DNA from: an uncultured Pseudomonadota bacterium
Lineage (GTDB): Bacteria > Pseudomonadota > Gammaproteobacteria > Burkholderiales > SG8-39
Reading direction: 5' to 3'
Length of the DNA: 64,000 nucleotides
NCBI GenBank assembly: GCA_903921325.1
Contig: CAIXPL010000004.1
Location: forward strand, 1-64,000
Part shown: piece after piece, positions 52,444-61,569 of the stretch
Position numbering within the stretch: the first letter of the stretch is position 1
How the letters are laid out: each line of letters begins with the position of its first letter
Notes under the pieces: model-generated
The model's input: only the letters and a program-made list of their open reading frames with translations
The model's database searches: none
What the model was told of the DNA's origin: nothing
Translations under genes and position numbers: made by a program

Positions 52444-53193
52444 ATGAGTGCCAATCCGAACGAGTGCAGCAGCGAGGAATGGGCGGCGCGGGTTGAACTG
52501 GCTGCCTGCTACCGCGTCTTTGTCGACATGGGCTGGACGGAACTGATCTACAACCACATTACGCTGCGGGTGCCCGATGACCCTGGCCACTTTCTGATCA
52601 ATCCGTTCGGCCTGCATTACAGCGAGGTATGCGCCTCCAATCTGGTAAAGATCGACACCCAGGGCCGGGTGATCGGACGCAGTCGCCATGGCGTGAATCC
52701 GGCCGGCTTTGTCATCCACTCAGCGATCCACGCCGGCATCCCTGATGCGCATTGCGTTGCTCATACCCACACCACAGCCGGGATGGCGGTGGCCTGCACC
52801 CGCGGCGGATTGAGCATGACCAATTTTTATGCGACCAACCTGGCCGGACGCGTGTCGTATCACGAGTTCGAAGGCGTGACCACCCAACTCGATGAAGGCC
52901 CGCGCCTGGTCGAACACTTCGGTGACACCAAGGCCATGATCTTGCGCAGCCATGGTCTGATTGCGCATGGCCGCACGGTAGCCGAAGCCTTTGTATGGTT
53001 GTGGACGCTCAATCGCGCCTGCGAAATTCAAGTTGCGGCGGCAAGTACCGGTGATGCCCTGCTCGAGATCCCTCCCAGCATTTATTCCGATGCCAGCCGG
53101 GCCGGCATACAGTTCGGCCTGGAAGCCTCGCAGATGGTCTTTGACGCCATGCGCCGCCGCATCGATCGACGCGATCCGGGTTATCGCTACTGA
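52444..53193 (+). CDS. class II aldolase/adducin-family protein
   Basis: This 249-residue protein is in the class II aldolase/adducin family, zinc enzymes that cleave or decarboxylate sugar-phosphate-like or aromatic substrates. Zinc ligands: HTHTTAGMAVACTRGG (about residues 102-117; H-x-H) and RSHGLIAHGRTVAEAF (about 168-183). INPFGLHYSEVCASNLVKID (about 50-69) is the phosphate/substrate loop seen in this family. GGAG lies 11 bases before ATG 52444. It sits with a SDR gene upstream and a convergent MHS-type permease. Confidence 0.9.
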   Translation: MSANPNECSSEEWAARVELAACYRVFVDMGWTELIYNHITLRVPDDPGHFLINPFGLHYSEVCASNLVKIDTQGRVIGRSRHGVNPAGFVIHSAIHAGIPDAHCVAHTHTTAGMAVACTRGGLSMTNFYATNLAGRVSYHEFEGVTTQLDEGPRLVEHFGDTKAMILRSHGLIAHGRTVAEAFVWLWTLNRACEIQVAAASTGDALLEIPPSIYSDASRAGIQFGLEASQMVFDAMRRRIDRRDPGYRY

Positions 53194-53240
53194 GGGAAGC
53201 AATCGGTGCGCACTTTTCGGTGCGCTCTGTTTGGTGCGCC

Positions 53241-53316
53241 GGGTCTCGTGCGCCGGGTCTCGTGCGCCGGGTCTCGTGCGCAGGGTCTCGTGCGCAGGGT
53301 CTCGTGCACCGGGTCC
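53241..53316. repeat. 14-bp tandem repeat, about five and a half units
   Basis: GGGTCTCGTGCGCC-type units start at 53241, 53255, 53269, 53283 and 53297, and a sixth, partial unit starts at 53311. Units 4-5 have GCGCA in place of GCGCC. It lies between the aldolase stop and the shared terminator. Confidence 0.92.
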
Positions 53317-53363
53317 GAAGCACAAGGATCGTTGAGGCAAGGGCTGTGCCTCACAAAATGCAA

Positions 53364-53398
53364 AACGCCCCGGTGATAAGCCGGGGCGTTTCTTTTTG
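53364..53398. terminator. bidirectional intrinsic terminator
   Basis: AACGCCCCGG / CCGGGGCGTT forms a perfect 10-bp stem with a 7-base loop (53364-53390), followed by TCTTTTTG on the plus strand and by TTTTG on the minus strand. It lies between convergent aldolase and permease genes and can serve both. Confidence 0.9.
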
Positions 53399-53452
53399 TC
53401 TGGCTGCCTGGCAAGGCAGCCTAGCGGCCTTGCCAGCGCTTCAACGTCTGGT

Positions 53453-55132
53453 TCAGTGTGAATCAAACGTATTGATATCGACATCCTTGGTTTCTGTGAT
53501 GAACAGGAAACCAATCACGAACGTGCCAGCCGCCACGATGATCGGATACCACAGGCCGTAGTAGATATCGCCTGTCGCAGCCACCATGGCGAACGCGGTA
53601 GTTGGCAGAAAACCGCCGAACCAGCCATTGCCGATGTGGTAGGGCAACGACATCGAGGTGTAGCGAATGTTGGTCGGAAACATCTCAACCAGCATCGCCG
53701 CAATCGGCCCGTACACCATGGTCACCAGAATCACCAGCAGGAACAGGATAAACACGACCATGGTCTTGTTTATCTGCGCCGGATCAGCCTTGGCCGGATA
53801 ACCAGCCGCCTTGACCGCTTCGCCAGCAATCTTGCCAAACTCACCCTGCGCCGCCTTCACGTCATCCGGTGCCAGGCCCTTGAGCGATACGCTGGTGATC
53901 AAGGTATCGCCGATCTTGATCTGTGCCACCGTGCCCGCCGGTGCAGCCTGGTTCGAATAATTCACCGACCGCGCCGCGAGGAACGCCTTGGCAACGTCGC
54001 AAGAGCTGGTGAACTTGGCCACACCCACCGGATTGAACTGGAACGAGCACTCGGCGGGGTCAGCAATCACCACCACGGGCGATTTCTGCTGCGCCGCCTC
54101 AAGGGCCGGATTGGCATAGTGGGTGAGTTGACCAAACAGCCAGAAATAGCTGCATGCAGCGATCAGGCAGCCGCCCAGAATGATCGGCTTACGACCGATG
54201 CGGTCAGAAATCGAGCCAAAGAAAATGAAGAAAGGCGTTGCCAGCAGCAGGGCACCGGCGACCAACAGATTGGCGGTAAATCCGTCGACCTTGAGCGCCT
54301 GGGTCAGGAAGAACAGCGCATAAAACTGGCCGGTGTACCAGACCACTGCCTGACCCGCAGTAAGCCCGAGCAGAGCCACGATGACGATCTTTAGATTACG
54401 CCATTGGGCAAACGACTCGGTGAGCGGCGCCTTGGAACGCTTGCCTTCGGATTTCATCTTCTGGAACATCGGCGATTCGCTGAGCGAGAGCCGGATCCAG
54501 ACCGAGACGGCCAGCAGAATGACCGACACCAGGAACGGAATGCGCCAGCCCCACGCAGCGAAGTCAGCCTCACCGGTGTATTCCCGCGTGCCCAGAATCA
54601 CCAGCAGCGAGAGGAACAGACCCATGGTCGCGGTGGTTTGAATCCACGATGTGTAGGCACCTCGCTTGCCATGCGGTGCATGTTCAGCGACATACGTTGC
54701 CGCGCCGCCGTACTCACCGCCCAGAGCCAGGCCCTGCAGCAAGCGCAAGGTGATGAGGATGATCGGCGCGGTGATGCCGATTGACTCATAAGAGGGCAGC
54801 AGACCGACAACGAACGTCGACAGGCCCATGATCATGATGGTGATCAGGAAGGTGTATTTACGACCAACCAGGTCGCCGATACGGCCGAACAGAAGCGCAC
54901 CGAACGGGCGTACTGCAAACCCGGCGGCAAACGCCATCAAGGCAAAGATGAACGCTGCAGTCGGATTGACCCCTGAGAAAAACTGCTTGGCGATAATCGC
55001 CGCAAGCGAGCCGTACAGGTAGAAGTCATACCACTCAAATACTGTGCCTAGCGATGAGGCAAAGATAACCTTGCGCTCTTCGGAAGTCATGCCGCCTTCT
55101 CGCGTCGGCGTGGAGGTATTGCTGGTTGCCAT
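53453..55132 (-). CDS. MFS transporter, MHS type, with a long periplasmic loop
   Basis: This is a 559-residue major facilitator of the metabolite:H+ symporter type (proline/betaine/shikimate-like). Family markers: GTVFEWYDFYLYGSLAAII (about residues 29-47), FAVRPFGALLFGRIGDLVGR (about 72-91), RLLQGLALGGEYGGAA (about 128-143). Between helices 9 and 10 there is a soluble insert of about 105 residues (335-440) containing two Cys. This loop is found in some MHS subfamilies. GGGAG lies 7 bases before ATG. Inner membrane; probably imports a small organic acid. Confidence 0.9.
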   Translation of the reverse strand: MATSNTSTPTREGGMTSEERKVIFASSLGTVFEWYDFYLYGSLAAIIAKQFFSGVNPTAAFIFALMAFAAGFAVRPFGALLFGRIGDLVGRKYTFLITIMIMGLSTFVVGLLPSYESIGITAPIILITLRLLQGLALGGEYGGAATYVAEHAPHGKRGAYTSWIQTTATMGLFLSLLVILGTREYTGEADFAAWGWRIPFLVSVILLAVSVWIRLSLSESPMFQKMKSEGKRSKAPLTESFAQWRNLKIVIVALLGLTAGQAVVWYTGQFYALFFLTQALKVDGFTANLLVAGALLLATPFFIFFGSISDRIGRKPIILGGCLIAACSYFWLFGQLTHYANPALEAAQQKSPVVVIADPAECSFQFNPVGVAKFTSSCDVAKAFLAARSVNYSNQAAPAGTVAQIKIGDTLITSVSLKGLAPDDVKAAQGEFGKIAGEAVKAAGYPAKADPAQINKTMVVFILFLLVILVTMVYGPIAAMLVEMFPTNIRYTSMSLPYHIGNGWFGGFLPTTAFAMVAATGDIYYGLWYPIIVAAGTFVIGFLFITETKDVDINTFDSH

Positions 55133-55330
55133 CGTTTATCTCCCTGATTTTGGCAGCGGCGCTGACCAGACCCATCGACCAGTGCAGATTCCGCCATCCC
55201 CAATCGGATCTGCCCACCTGAATGGCACAAACTCGCGGTGCCAATTCATGTCGTCAAGGTGCCAGTTCAACCGGCCGTATCATATAGCAATACTTGGCGC
55301 GTGGTCATTTTCCACGTTTCTGGCGCCGAC

Positions 55331-56260
55331 TTAATCCAGCTGCGCAAGGCGCCGCTCAAGGCGCGCGATCAGACGGTCGACTTCATCGCGGCCCGATTGA
55401 TTCAACACCGGACCGGGCATTCGCAGCGCGTCACAACTCATCGCGCCGCGACGCATCAACACATACTTGCGAATCGCCAGGCCAACGCCCGGCTGCAGCT
55501 CATGCCGAACGAGCGGCAAATAGGCGTCAAACAAATCTTCGGCATCCTGGTGCCGACCGGCACGCCAGAGTCGCAAGACGTTCACCATCATTTCAGGATA
55601 GGAAAATCCGGTCATCGCGCCATCGGCACCGCGCGCCAGCTCTTGCGGGTAATGCAGGGCACCGTTGCCGACCAGGATCGATACCCGGCGCCCGCCCTGG
55701 TTGGCGCGCTCGCGCACCGCACTCAGCTTATCCAGACCGGGGCAGTCTTCGTGTTTCAGCATCACTACATTGCTGAAATCGTTGATCACCCGGTTGATCA
55801 CCGCCACCGACATGAAAACGCCGGTGGTCTGCGGATAATCCTGCACGACCACCGGAATATCGGACAGCGTGCCGCAAACGCGCTGATAAAACCCGTACAC
55901 CTGATCATCGGACCGCAGGCCGGGCATCGGTGCCACCATGATGGCGGCGGCCCCCGCGTCCATCATCCGGCCGGCAAACGAGCGCAGGTTGTCCAGGTAC
56001 GGGCTGGCCGCGCCGACAATCACTGGCACCCGATCGGCGACCTGCGCAAGCACAGTCTGCGCAAACTCGAAACTCTCATCGGGACTTAACTTCTGCTGTT
56101 CACCGAGAATGCCCAGAATGGTCAATCCGTCGGCGCCGCGCTCGAGGTAAAAGTCGGTGAGACGACGGGCGCTGTCATGATCGACCGTTCCCTCAGGGGT
56201 GAACGGCGTAGCGGCAATGACATAGACGCCACTTGCGTTAGGCGCGAGGTGTGCGCTCAT
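55331..56260 (-). CDS. dihydrodipicolinate synthase-family lyase (DapA-like)
   Basis: This 309-residue TIM-barrel class I aldolase is in the DapA/NAL family. The Schiff-base lysine is in VVMLKHEDCPG (about residue 170). The Tyr region VVVQDYPQTTG (about 140) replaces the usual Y-N-x-P. The N-terminus IAATPFTPEGTVDHDS and ILGILGEQQKLSPDES match the family. Its own lysine synthesis partners are absent, so it is more likely a catabolic lyase or hydratase. It is transcribed opposite to the quinone oxidoreductase and lies upstream of the MHS permease on the same strand. Confidence 0.88.
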   Translation of the reverse strand: MSAHLAPNASGVYVIAATPFTPEGTVDHDSARRLTDFYLERGADGLTILGILGEQQKLSPDESFEFAQTVLAQVADRVPVIVGAASPYLDNLRSFAGRMMDAGAAAIMVAPMPGLRSDDQVYGFYQRVCGTLSDIPVVVQDYPQTTGVFMSVAVINRVINDFSNVVMLKHEDCPGLDKLSAVRERANQGGRRVSILVGNGALHYPQELARGADGAMTGFSYPEMMVNVLRLWRAGRHQDAEDLFDAYLPLVRHELQPGVGLAIRKYVLMRRGAMSCDALRMPGPVLNQSGRDEVDRLIARLERRLAQLD

Positions 56261-56447
56261 GGATACCCATCCTCATACTTGATCGACACAAAGCTGCTCG
56301 ATTCAGAAAGGTTTGATGCACAACTGCCCGAGTCAGCCTTACCTGAGCCGGGGTCGCTTGATTGCGAGCGCGCCAGACACAGCGCGCACAGTCTACGCCG
56401 CCGCCCCGCGCATGGGATAATGGTGGGCTACAGGGGAACCGGTTGCC

Positions 56448-57449
56448 ATGATGATTCCAAGCACGATGAACTACATCGACCACGGTGCGGGTGGTGAACC
56501 CTCTGTGATGGTGCTCACCCAGGGGCCTGTGCCGACCCCTGGCCCGGGTGACGTTCTGATCCGGGTGCGCCATGCCGGCGTCAATCGCCCCGACGTCCAG
56601 CAGCGAAAAGGGCTCTACCCGCCGCCGCCGGGTGCCTCTGCCGTGATCGGTTTGGAAGTGGCTGGCGAGATTGCTGCAATCGGTAGCGCAGTGACTGACT
56701 GGCAAGTGGGCGACGCCGTCTGCGCCCTCACCCCCGGTGGTGGCTATGCTGAATACTGTGTCGCCCCGGCGGGTAGTTGCCTGCCGATTCCGCACGGATT
56801 GTCGGCACGCGAAGCGGCGGCGCTTCCGGAAAACTATTTCACCGTCTGGACCAATGTATTTGATCGCGCGCATCTGACCGCCGGTGAACGGTTCCTGGTG
56901 CATGGCGGATCGGGCGGCATCGGCATCACCGCGATCCAGCTTGCCAAAGCCTTCGGTGCCCAGGTCTACACGACGGTGGGGTCCGATGAAAAGGCCGCTG
57001 CCTGCCGTGGATTAGGGGCCGATGGCGTTTTCAACTACCGCACCCAGGACTGGGCGGCAGAGCTCTGGCGTGCGACCGACAAGAAAGGCGTCGATGTCAT
57101 TCTGGACATGGTCGGCGGTGATTACACCAACAAGAACCTGCGCTCGCTCGCAGGCGACGGGCGACTGGTGCAGATCGCCTTTCTGCAAGGCTCCAAAGTC
57201 GAAGTCGACCTGATGCCGGTGCTCATCAAGCGCCTGATCATCACCGGCTCCACGCTGCGTCCACGTACCAACACTGAAAAGGCGGCAATGGCAGCGGCGT
57301 TACGCGAAAAGGTCTGGCCGCTGATTGCGCGCGGCCTGGCACGTCCGGTCATCTACAAGACTTTTGCGCTCGCCGATGCCGCCGCCGCACACAGCCTGAT
57401 GGAATCGAGCGCCCACATCGGCAAGATCATGCTCGATGTAGCGCCATAG
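56448..57449 (+). CDS. NAD(P)H-quinone oxidoreductase, PIG3/QOR type
   Basis: This 333-residue zinc-free medium-chain dehydrogenase is in the QOR/TP53I3 group. GroES-like N-terminal domain: RVRHAGVNRPDVQQRKGLYP (about residues 40-60) and GLEVAGEIAAIG. Rossmann loop: VHGGSGGIGITAIQLAKAFG (about 148-167), with the AGxGGVG variant. FVDLM-like TLRPRTNTEKAAM (about 265) is typical of PIG3. No Zn ligands. ATG 56448 or 56466 may be used. The dehydrogenase gene follows after 30 bases. Confidence 0.9.
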   Translation: MMIPSTMNYIDHGAGGEPSVMVLTQGPVPTPGPGDVLIRVRHAGVNRPDVQQRKGLYPPPPGASAVIGLEVAGEIAAIGSAVTDWQVGDAVCALTPGGGYAEYCVAPAGSCLPIPHGLSAREAAALPENYFTVWTNVFDRAHLTAGERFLVHGGSGGIGITAIQLAKAFGAQVYTTVGSDEKAAACRGLGADGVFNYRTQDWAAELWRATDKKGVDVILDMVGGDYTNKNLRSLAGDGRLVQIAFLQGSKVEVDLMPVLIKRLIITGSTLRPRTNTEKAAMAAALREKVWPLIARGLARPVIYKTFALADAAAAHSLMESSAHIGKIMLDVAP

Positions 57450-57479
57450 CCAAGAACGCACTCTGAAGGAGACATGCCG

Positions 57480-58970
57480 ATGAACGCACCCGCCAGCCTG
57501 AGCGTTGCACTGCCGCCGCTCAAAGACGCCCGCCTGTTTCGCCAGCAGTGCTATAGCGACGGCCAGTGGGTCGATGCCGACTCCGGAAAAACCATTGCGG
57601 TGACCAATCCGGCCAACGGTGCCACGTTGGGTAGCGTGCCGGGCATGGGCAGCGCCGAGACTCGACGTGCGATCGAAGCCGCCAACGCGGCCCTGCCAGC
57701 CTGGCGCGCCAAAACCGCCAAGGAGCGCTCGGCCATTTTGCGCCGCTGGTTTGATTTGATGCTTGCCAACCAGGAAGACCTGGCGGTTTTGATGACCGCG
57801 GAGCAGGGCAAGCCCCTGGCTGAATCCCGCGGTGAGATTGCCTATGCGGCCTCGTTCATTGAATGGTTTGCCGAAGAGGGCAAGCGGGTCTATGGCGATG
57901 TGATTCCGAGCTATGCGCCGGACAAGCGCATTGTGGTGATCAAGGAGCCGATCGGAGTTTGTGTCGCGATCACCCCGTGGAATTTCCCGGCAGCAATGAT
58001 CACGCGCAAATGCGGCCCGGCACTGGCCGCGGGTTGCACCATGGTGGTGAAACCGGCAACCGCCACCCCCTACTCGGCGCTGGCGCTGGCCGAACTTGCC
58101 GAGCGTGCCGGCGTGCCCAAGGGGGTGTTCAGTGTGCTCACCGGTGCGGCCTCTGCCGTCGGTGGCGAAATGACCACCAATCCGCTGGTGCGCAAGCTGA
58201 GCTTCACCGGCTCTACCGAAATTGGCCGGGTGCTGATGGAACAATGTGCCCGAACAATCAAGAAGACTTCGATGGAGTTGGGCGGCAACGCACAATTCAT
58301 CGTGTTTGAAGATGCCGACCTGGATGCCGCTGCCGAAGGCGCCATCGCATCAAAGTACCGCAATGCCGGCCAGACCTGTGTGTGCGCCAACCGCCTGCTG
58401 GTGCAGGATTCGGTTTATGACGCTTTCGCCGCCAGACTCGCCGAAAAAGTGGCGCAGCTGAAAGTGGGTAACGGTATGGAGGCCGGCGTCACGATAGGCC
58501 CGTTGATTGACCAGGCGGCAGTGGCCAAGGTGCGCGAGCATATCGATGATGCCGTTGCCAAGGGTGCTCGGGTGGTGACTGGCGGTGCCAGCCATGCACT
58601 CGGTGGCCTGTTCTTTCAGCCCACCATACTGGCCGATGTCACCCCAGCGATGAAAGTGGCACGCGAAGAAACCTTCGGACCGCTCGCGCCACTGTTTCGC
58701 TTCAAAGACGAACGCGAAGCCATCGCAATGTCGAACGACACCGAGTTTGGTCTTGCGGCGTACTTCTACGGCCGCGACATCGGGCGCATCTGGCGAGTCG
58801 CCGAGGCATTGGAATACGGCATCGTCGGTGTCAACACCGGCTTGATCTCAACCGAAGTGGCGCCCTTTGGCGGCATGAAGCAGTCCGGTCTGGGCCGTGA
58901 AGGTTCGAAATACGGCATTGAAGATTATCTGCAAATCAAATATCTGTGTCTCGGGGGAGTCGATCGCTGA
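57480..58970 (+). CDS. gabD: NAD(P)-dependent succinate-semialdehyde-type dehydrogenase
   Basis: This aldehyde dehydrogenase (496 aa) is of the succinate/glutarate semialdehyde group. NAD-binding TPWNFPAAMITRK (about residues 162-174), catalytic Glu in SMELGGNAQFIVF (about 263) and catalytic Cys in AGQTCVCANRLL (about 297) are all present; C-V-C is typical of GabD. ATG 57480 is preferred since GGAG is 8 bases upstream (2 bases for ATG 57474). It overlaps the UbiD gene start by one base. The true aldehyde may be another semialdehyde of the pathway. Confidence 0.92.
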   Translation: MNAPASLSVALPPLKDARLFRQQCYSDGQWVDADSGKTIAVTNPANGATLGSVPGMGSAETRRAIEAANAALPAWRAKTAKERSAILRRWFDLMLANQEDLAVLMTAEQGKPLAESRGEIAYAASFIEWFAEEGKRVYGDVIPSYAPDKRIVVIKEPIGVCVAITPWNFPAAMITRKCGPALAAGCTMVVKPATATPYSALALAELAERAGVPKGVFSVLTGAASAVGGEMTTNPLVRKLSFTGSTEIGRVLMEQCARTIKKTSMELGGNAQFIVFEDADLDAAAEGAIASKYRNAGQTCVCANRLLVQDSVYDAFAARLAEKVAQLKVGNGMEAGVTIGPLIDQAAVAKVREHIDDAVAKGARVVTGGASHALGGLFFQPTILADVTPAMKVAREETFGPLAPLFRFKDEREAIAMSNDTEFGLAAYFYGRDIGRIWRVAEALEYGIVGVNTGLISTEVAPFGGMKQSGLGREGSKYGIEDYLQIKYLCLGGVDR

Positions 58971-60694
58971 TGGCAACAAAGCGCAGCACCAAAGCCAGCC
59001 CACCCACGCGCGGTTATCCCGACCTGCATGAGCATCTGGCCAAGCTGGAGGCTGCCGGGCTGCTCGTCCGTGTTGACCGTCCGATCAACAAGGACACCGA
59101 GATGCACCCGCTGGTGCGCTGGCAGTTTCGCGGCGGGATCGCCGAGCGCGACCGCAAGGCATTTTTGTTCACCAACGTCACCGACAGCAAGGGACGCAAG
59201 TACGACATTCCGGTCGTCGTCGGTGCCGTGGCGGCCAATCGCGAGATCTATCGCATGGGCATGGGCTGCGAGCTGGACAAGATCGATGCGGTGTGGAATC
59301 ACGCCGCCACCCACCCGATCAAGCCGCGGATTGTCACCGAGGCTCCGTGCCAGGAAATCGTCATCATGGGCGATGAGCTCAATGAACCCGGCAAAGGTCT
59401 TGATGGCATTCCGGTACCGATATCAACCCCGGGCTGGGACAACGCGCCCTACACCACCTTGTCGCAGTACATCACCCGCGATCCGGAAACCGGTGTGCAG
59501 AACATGGGTAATTACCGGGGGCAGGTGAAGGGGCAACGGCGCCTGGGGATGAACCCCTCGCTTGAATTGCGTCCGGGCATTTATGTCCACTGGGAGAAGG
59601 CGCGTGCCCGTGGCGAGAAGCTGCCGGCAGCCGTAGTGCTGGGTGCGCCACCGTGCATCAGCTTTACCTCGGCACAAAAACTCCCCGAAGATGTCGATGA
59701 ATTCGAAGTCGCTGGTGGACTGGTCGGTGCGCCCATCAATCTGGTGCGCGCCAAGACCGTCGATCTGCTGGTGCCCGCCGAGGCCGAGATTGTGATTGAG
59801 GGCTATATCGACACCGAGTTTCTCGAACCCGAGGCGCCGTTTGGTGAATCGCACGGCCATGTGAATTTGCAGGAATACAACGCGTTCATGGATATCACCT
59901 GCATCACGCGCCGGCGCGATGCGGTGCTCACCTCGATCATCTCGCAGGTCACCCCGAGTGAATCGAGCGTGATGAAGCGCGTATCCATGGAGCCCTTGTT
60001 TCTCACTCACCTGCGACGCACCCTGGGCATCCAGGGTGTAAAGCGCGTGGTGATGCACGAGCCGCTCACCAATCTGCGCAAAGTGATTGCGCTGATCATG
60101 GATCGCAAGACACCCACCACCGAAATCTGGCGCGCATTGTATGGCGCGGCGGCGCTGCATCGCGCAGCCGGCAAGTATGTGATCGCGGTGAACGAGGACA
60201 TTGACCCGGACAATGCCGATGCGCTGCTATGGGCAATGTCCTATCGTGCCAACGCGGCGATCGACATTGAGATTCTCAAACATCGTGACCAGGGGCATGG
60301 CCCGCGCAGCAAACGCAATGGCGGCCAGGACGCATCGGTGTTGATCGATGCCACGCTCAAGGAAGACTTTCCGCCCATCTCGCTACCGAAGCGCGAGTAC
60401 ATGGAAAAGGCCAAGCTCATCTGGGAGGAACTCGGCCTGCCTCCGCTCAGGCCTGAATCACCCTGGTATGGCTATTCATTGGGCGAATGGCCGGCCGAGC
60501 TGGATGTGACTGCCGAGCGTGCCGTGGCAGGGGACTATTTCATCACCGGTGATGAAATTGCACTGCGCCGGCGCAGCGATGTGGGCATGAACACCGAAGT
60601 GCGCGATGTCGTGGACAAGGTAAGCCGCAAGAAGAGCGCAAAGAAAAAGAACAAAAGCAAGAAGAAAAAAGCGGCCAAATCGGAGAGCGCATGA
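58970..60694 (+). CDS. UbiD-family prenylated-FMN decarboxylase
   Basis: This 574-residue protein is in the UbiD family, which (de)carboxylates aromatic or unsaturated acids using prenylated FMN. Family stretches: NYRGQVKGQRRLGMNPSLEL (about 180-199, prFMN contacts), APFGESHGHVNLQEYNAFMD (about 284-303, catalytic Glu region) and VVMHEPLTNLRKVIALIM (about 359-376). ATG 58970 overlaps the dehydrogenase stop (TGATG). A Lys/Ser-rich tail of about 25 residues (KKSAKKKNKSKKKKAAKS) is unusual. No UbiX flavin prenyltransferase is in the window. Confidence 0.9.
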   Translation: MATKRSTKASPPTRGYPDLHEHLAKLEAAGLLVRVDRPINKDTEMHPLVRWQFRGGIAERDRKAFLFTNVTDSKGRKYDIPVVVGAVAANREIYRMGMGCELDKIDAVWNHAATHPIKPRIVTEAPCQEIVIMGDELNEPGKGLDGIPVPISTPGWDNAPYTTLSQYITRDPETGVQNMGNYRGQVKGQRRLGMNPSLELRPGIYVHWEKARARGEKLPAAVVLGAPPCISFTSAQKLPEDVDEFEVAGGLVGAPINLVRAKTVDLLVPAEAEIVIEGYIDTEFLEPEAPFGESHGHVNLQEYNAFMDITCITRRRDAVLTSIISQVTPSESSVMKRVSMEPLFLTHLRRTLGIQGVKRVVMHEPLTNLRKVIALIMDRKTPTTEIWRALYGAAALHRAAGKYVIAVNEDIDPDNADALLWAMSYRANAAIDIEILKHRDQGHGPRSKRNGGQDASVLIDATLKEDFPPISLPKREYMEKAKLIWEELGLPPLRPESPWYGYSLGEWPAELDVTAERAVAGDYFITGDEIALRRRSDVGMNTEVRDVVDKVSRKKSAKKKNKSKKKKAAKSESA

Positions 60695-61569
60695 AACAAC
60701 GCAAAACCTTTCGTGACCTGCTCGCCATCGACGGACCCTTGATCCTGCCCGGCGCACACGACGGTCTGAGCGCCCGGTTGATCGAGCAGGCCGGATTCAA
60801 CGGCTATTTCATTGGCGGCTTTCCGGTGGTCGGTGCGCGCTACGGTGTGCCTGACATTGGCTTGAAAGGCCTGGGTGAAATCGCGGCGGGCGTACGCGAC
60901 ATTGTGGCGGCGAGTTCGCTGCCGGTACTGGTCGATGGTGACGACGGCTATGGCGATGTGAAGAACGTCGTACACACGGTGCACACCTATGAGCGCCTGG
61001 GTGTGGCGGCGATCATGCTCGAGGACCAGCGCTGGCCCAAGCGCTGCGGTCATATGGCTGGCAAGGCGGTGGTTGCGCCTGAGCTGATGGAGGCCAAGAT
61101 TCGCGCGGCCACCCAGGAGAAAATGAACGCTGACACGTTCATCATTGCGCGCACTGATGCGCGGGCGGTCAATGGTCTGGATGACGCCATGCAACGGGCC
61201 GAGCGCTATGTGCGTGCAGGCGCAGACGGGATTTTCATTGAAGCACCGCGTGATGTCGCCGAACTGACCCGGATCGGTCGTGCATTCGACATTCCGCAAG
61301 CCTGCAATCCATTGCTGGGTGGACTCACGCCGATCCTCACCCCGGCGGAATATCTTGAACTGGGTTTCAAGATCATTCCCTATGGCATCAACCTCCTGAT
61401 GCATGTCACCTTCGCGATGCAGCAGGCACTGCTTGATATGAAAGCAGGCCGAGTCAGCGGCGTGGGGTCGGTGAGCTTCAAGGACTATGTCGAATCGGTC
61501 GGCTTCGATGACTGGGTGGGCGTTGAACAGCGTCACGGCCAGCCCGCAGGCGGCTCAGGCGGCCACTGA
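60691..61569 (+). CDS. isocitrate lyase/PEP mutase-superfamily enzyme
   Basis: This 292-residue TIM barrel is of the ICL/PEPM superfamily (methylisocitrate lyase, oxaloacetate decarboxylase, PEP mutase). DGDDGYGD (about residues 85-92) holds the Mg-binding Asp residues. MLEDQRWPKRCGHMAGK (about 108-124) is the mobile catalytic loop; K-R-C-G-H is the C-C lyase form. ATG 60691 overlaps the UbiD stop by 4 bases (coupled). It converges with the glycosyltransferase and the last 15 bases of the two genes overlap. It would cleave or rearrange a C4-C7 hydroxy acid (inference). Confidence 0.9.
   Translation: MKQRKTFRDLLAIDGPLILPGAHDGLSARLIEQAGFNGYFIGGFPVVGARYGVPDIGLKGLGEIAAGVRDIVAASSLPVLVDGDDGYGDVKNVVHTVHTYERLGVAAIMLEDQRWPKRCGHMAGKAVVAPELMEAKIRAATQEKMNADTFIIARTDARAVNGLDDAMQRAERYVRAGADGIFIEAPRDVAELTRIGRAFDIPQACNPLLGGLTPILTPAEYLELGFKIIPYGINLLMHVTFAMQQALLDMKAGRVSGVGSVSFKDYVESVGFDDWVGVEQRHGQPAGGSGGH

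Noticed and set aside
53364..53398. GC-rich inverted repeat considered as a mobile-element end
   Set aside because: The T tract and position between convergent genes make it a terminator.
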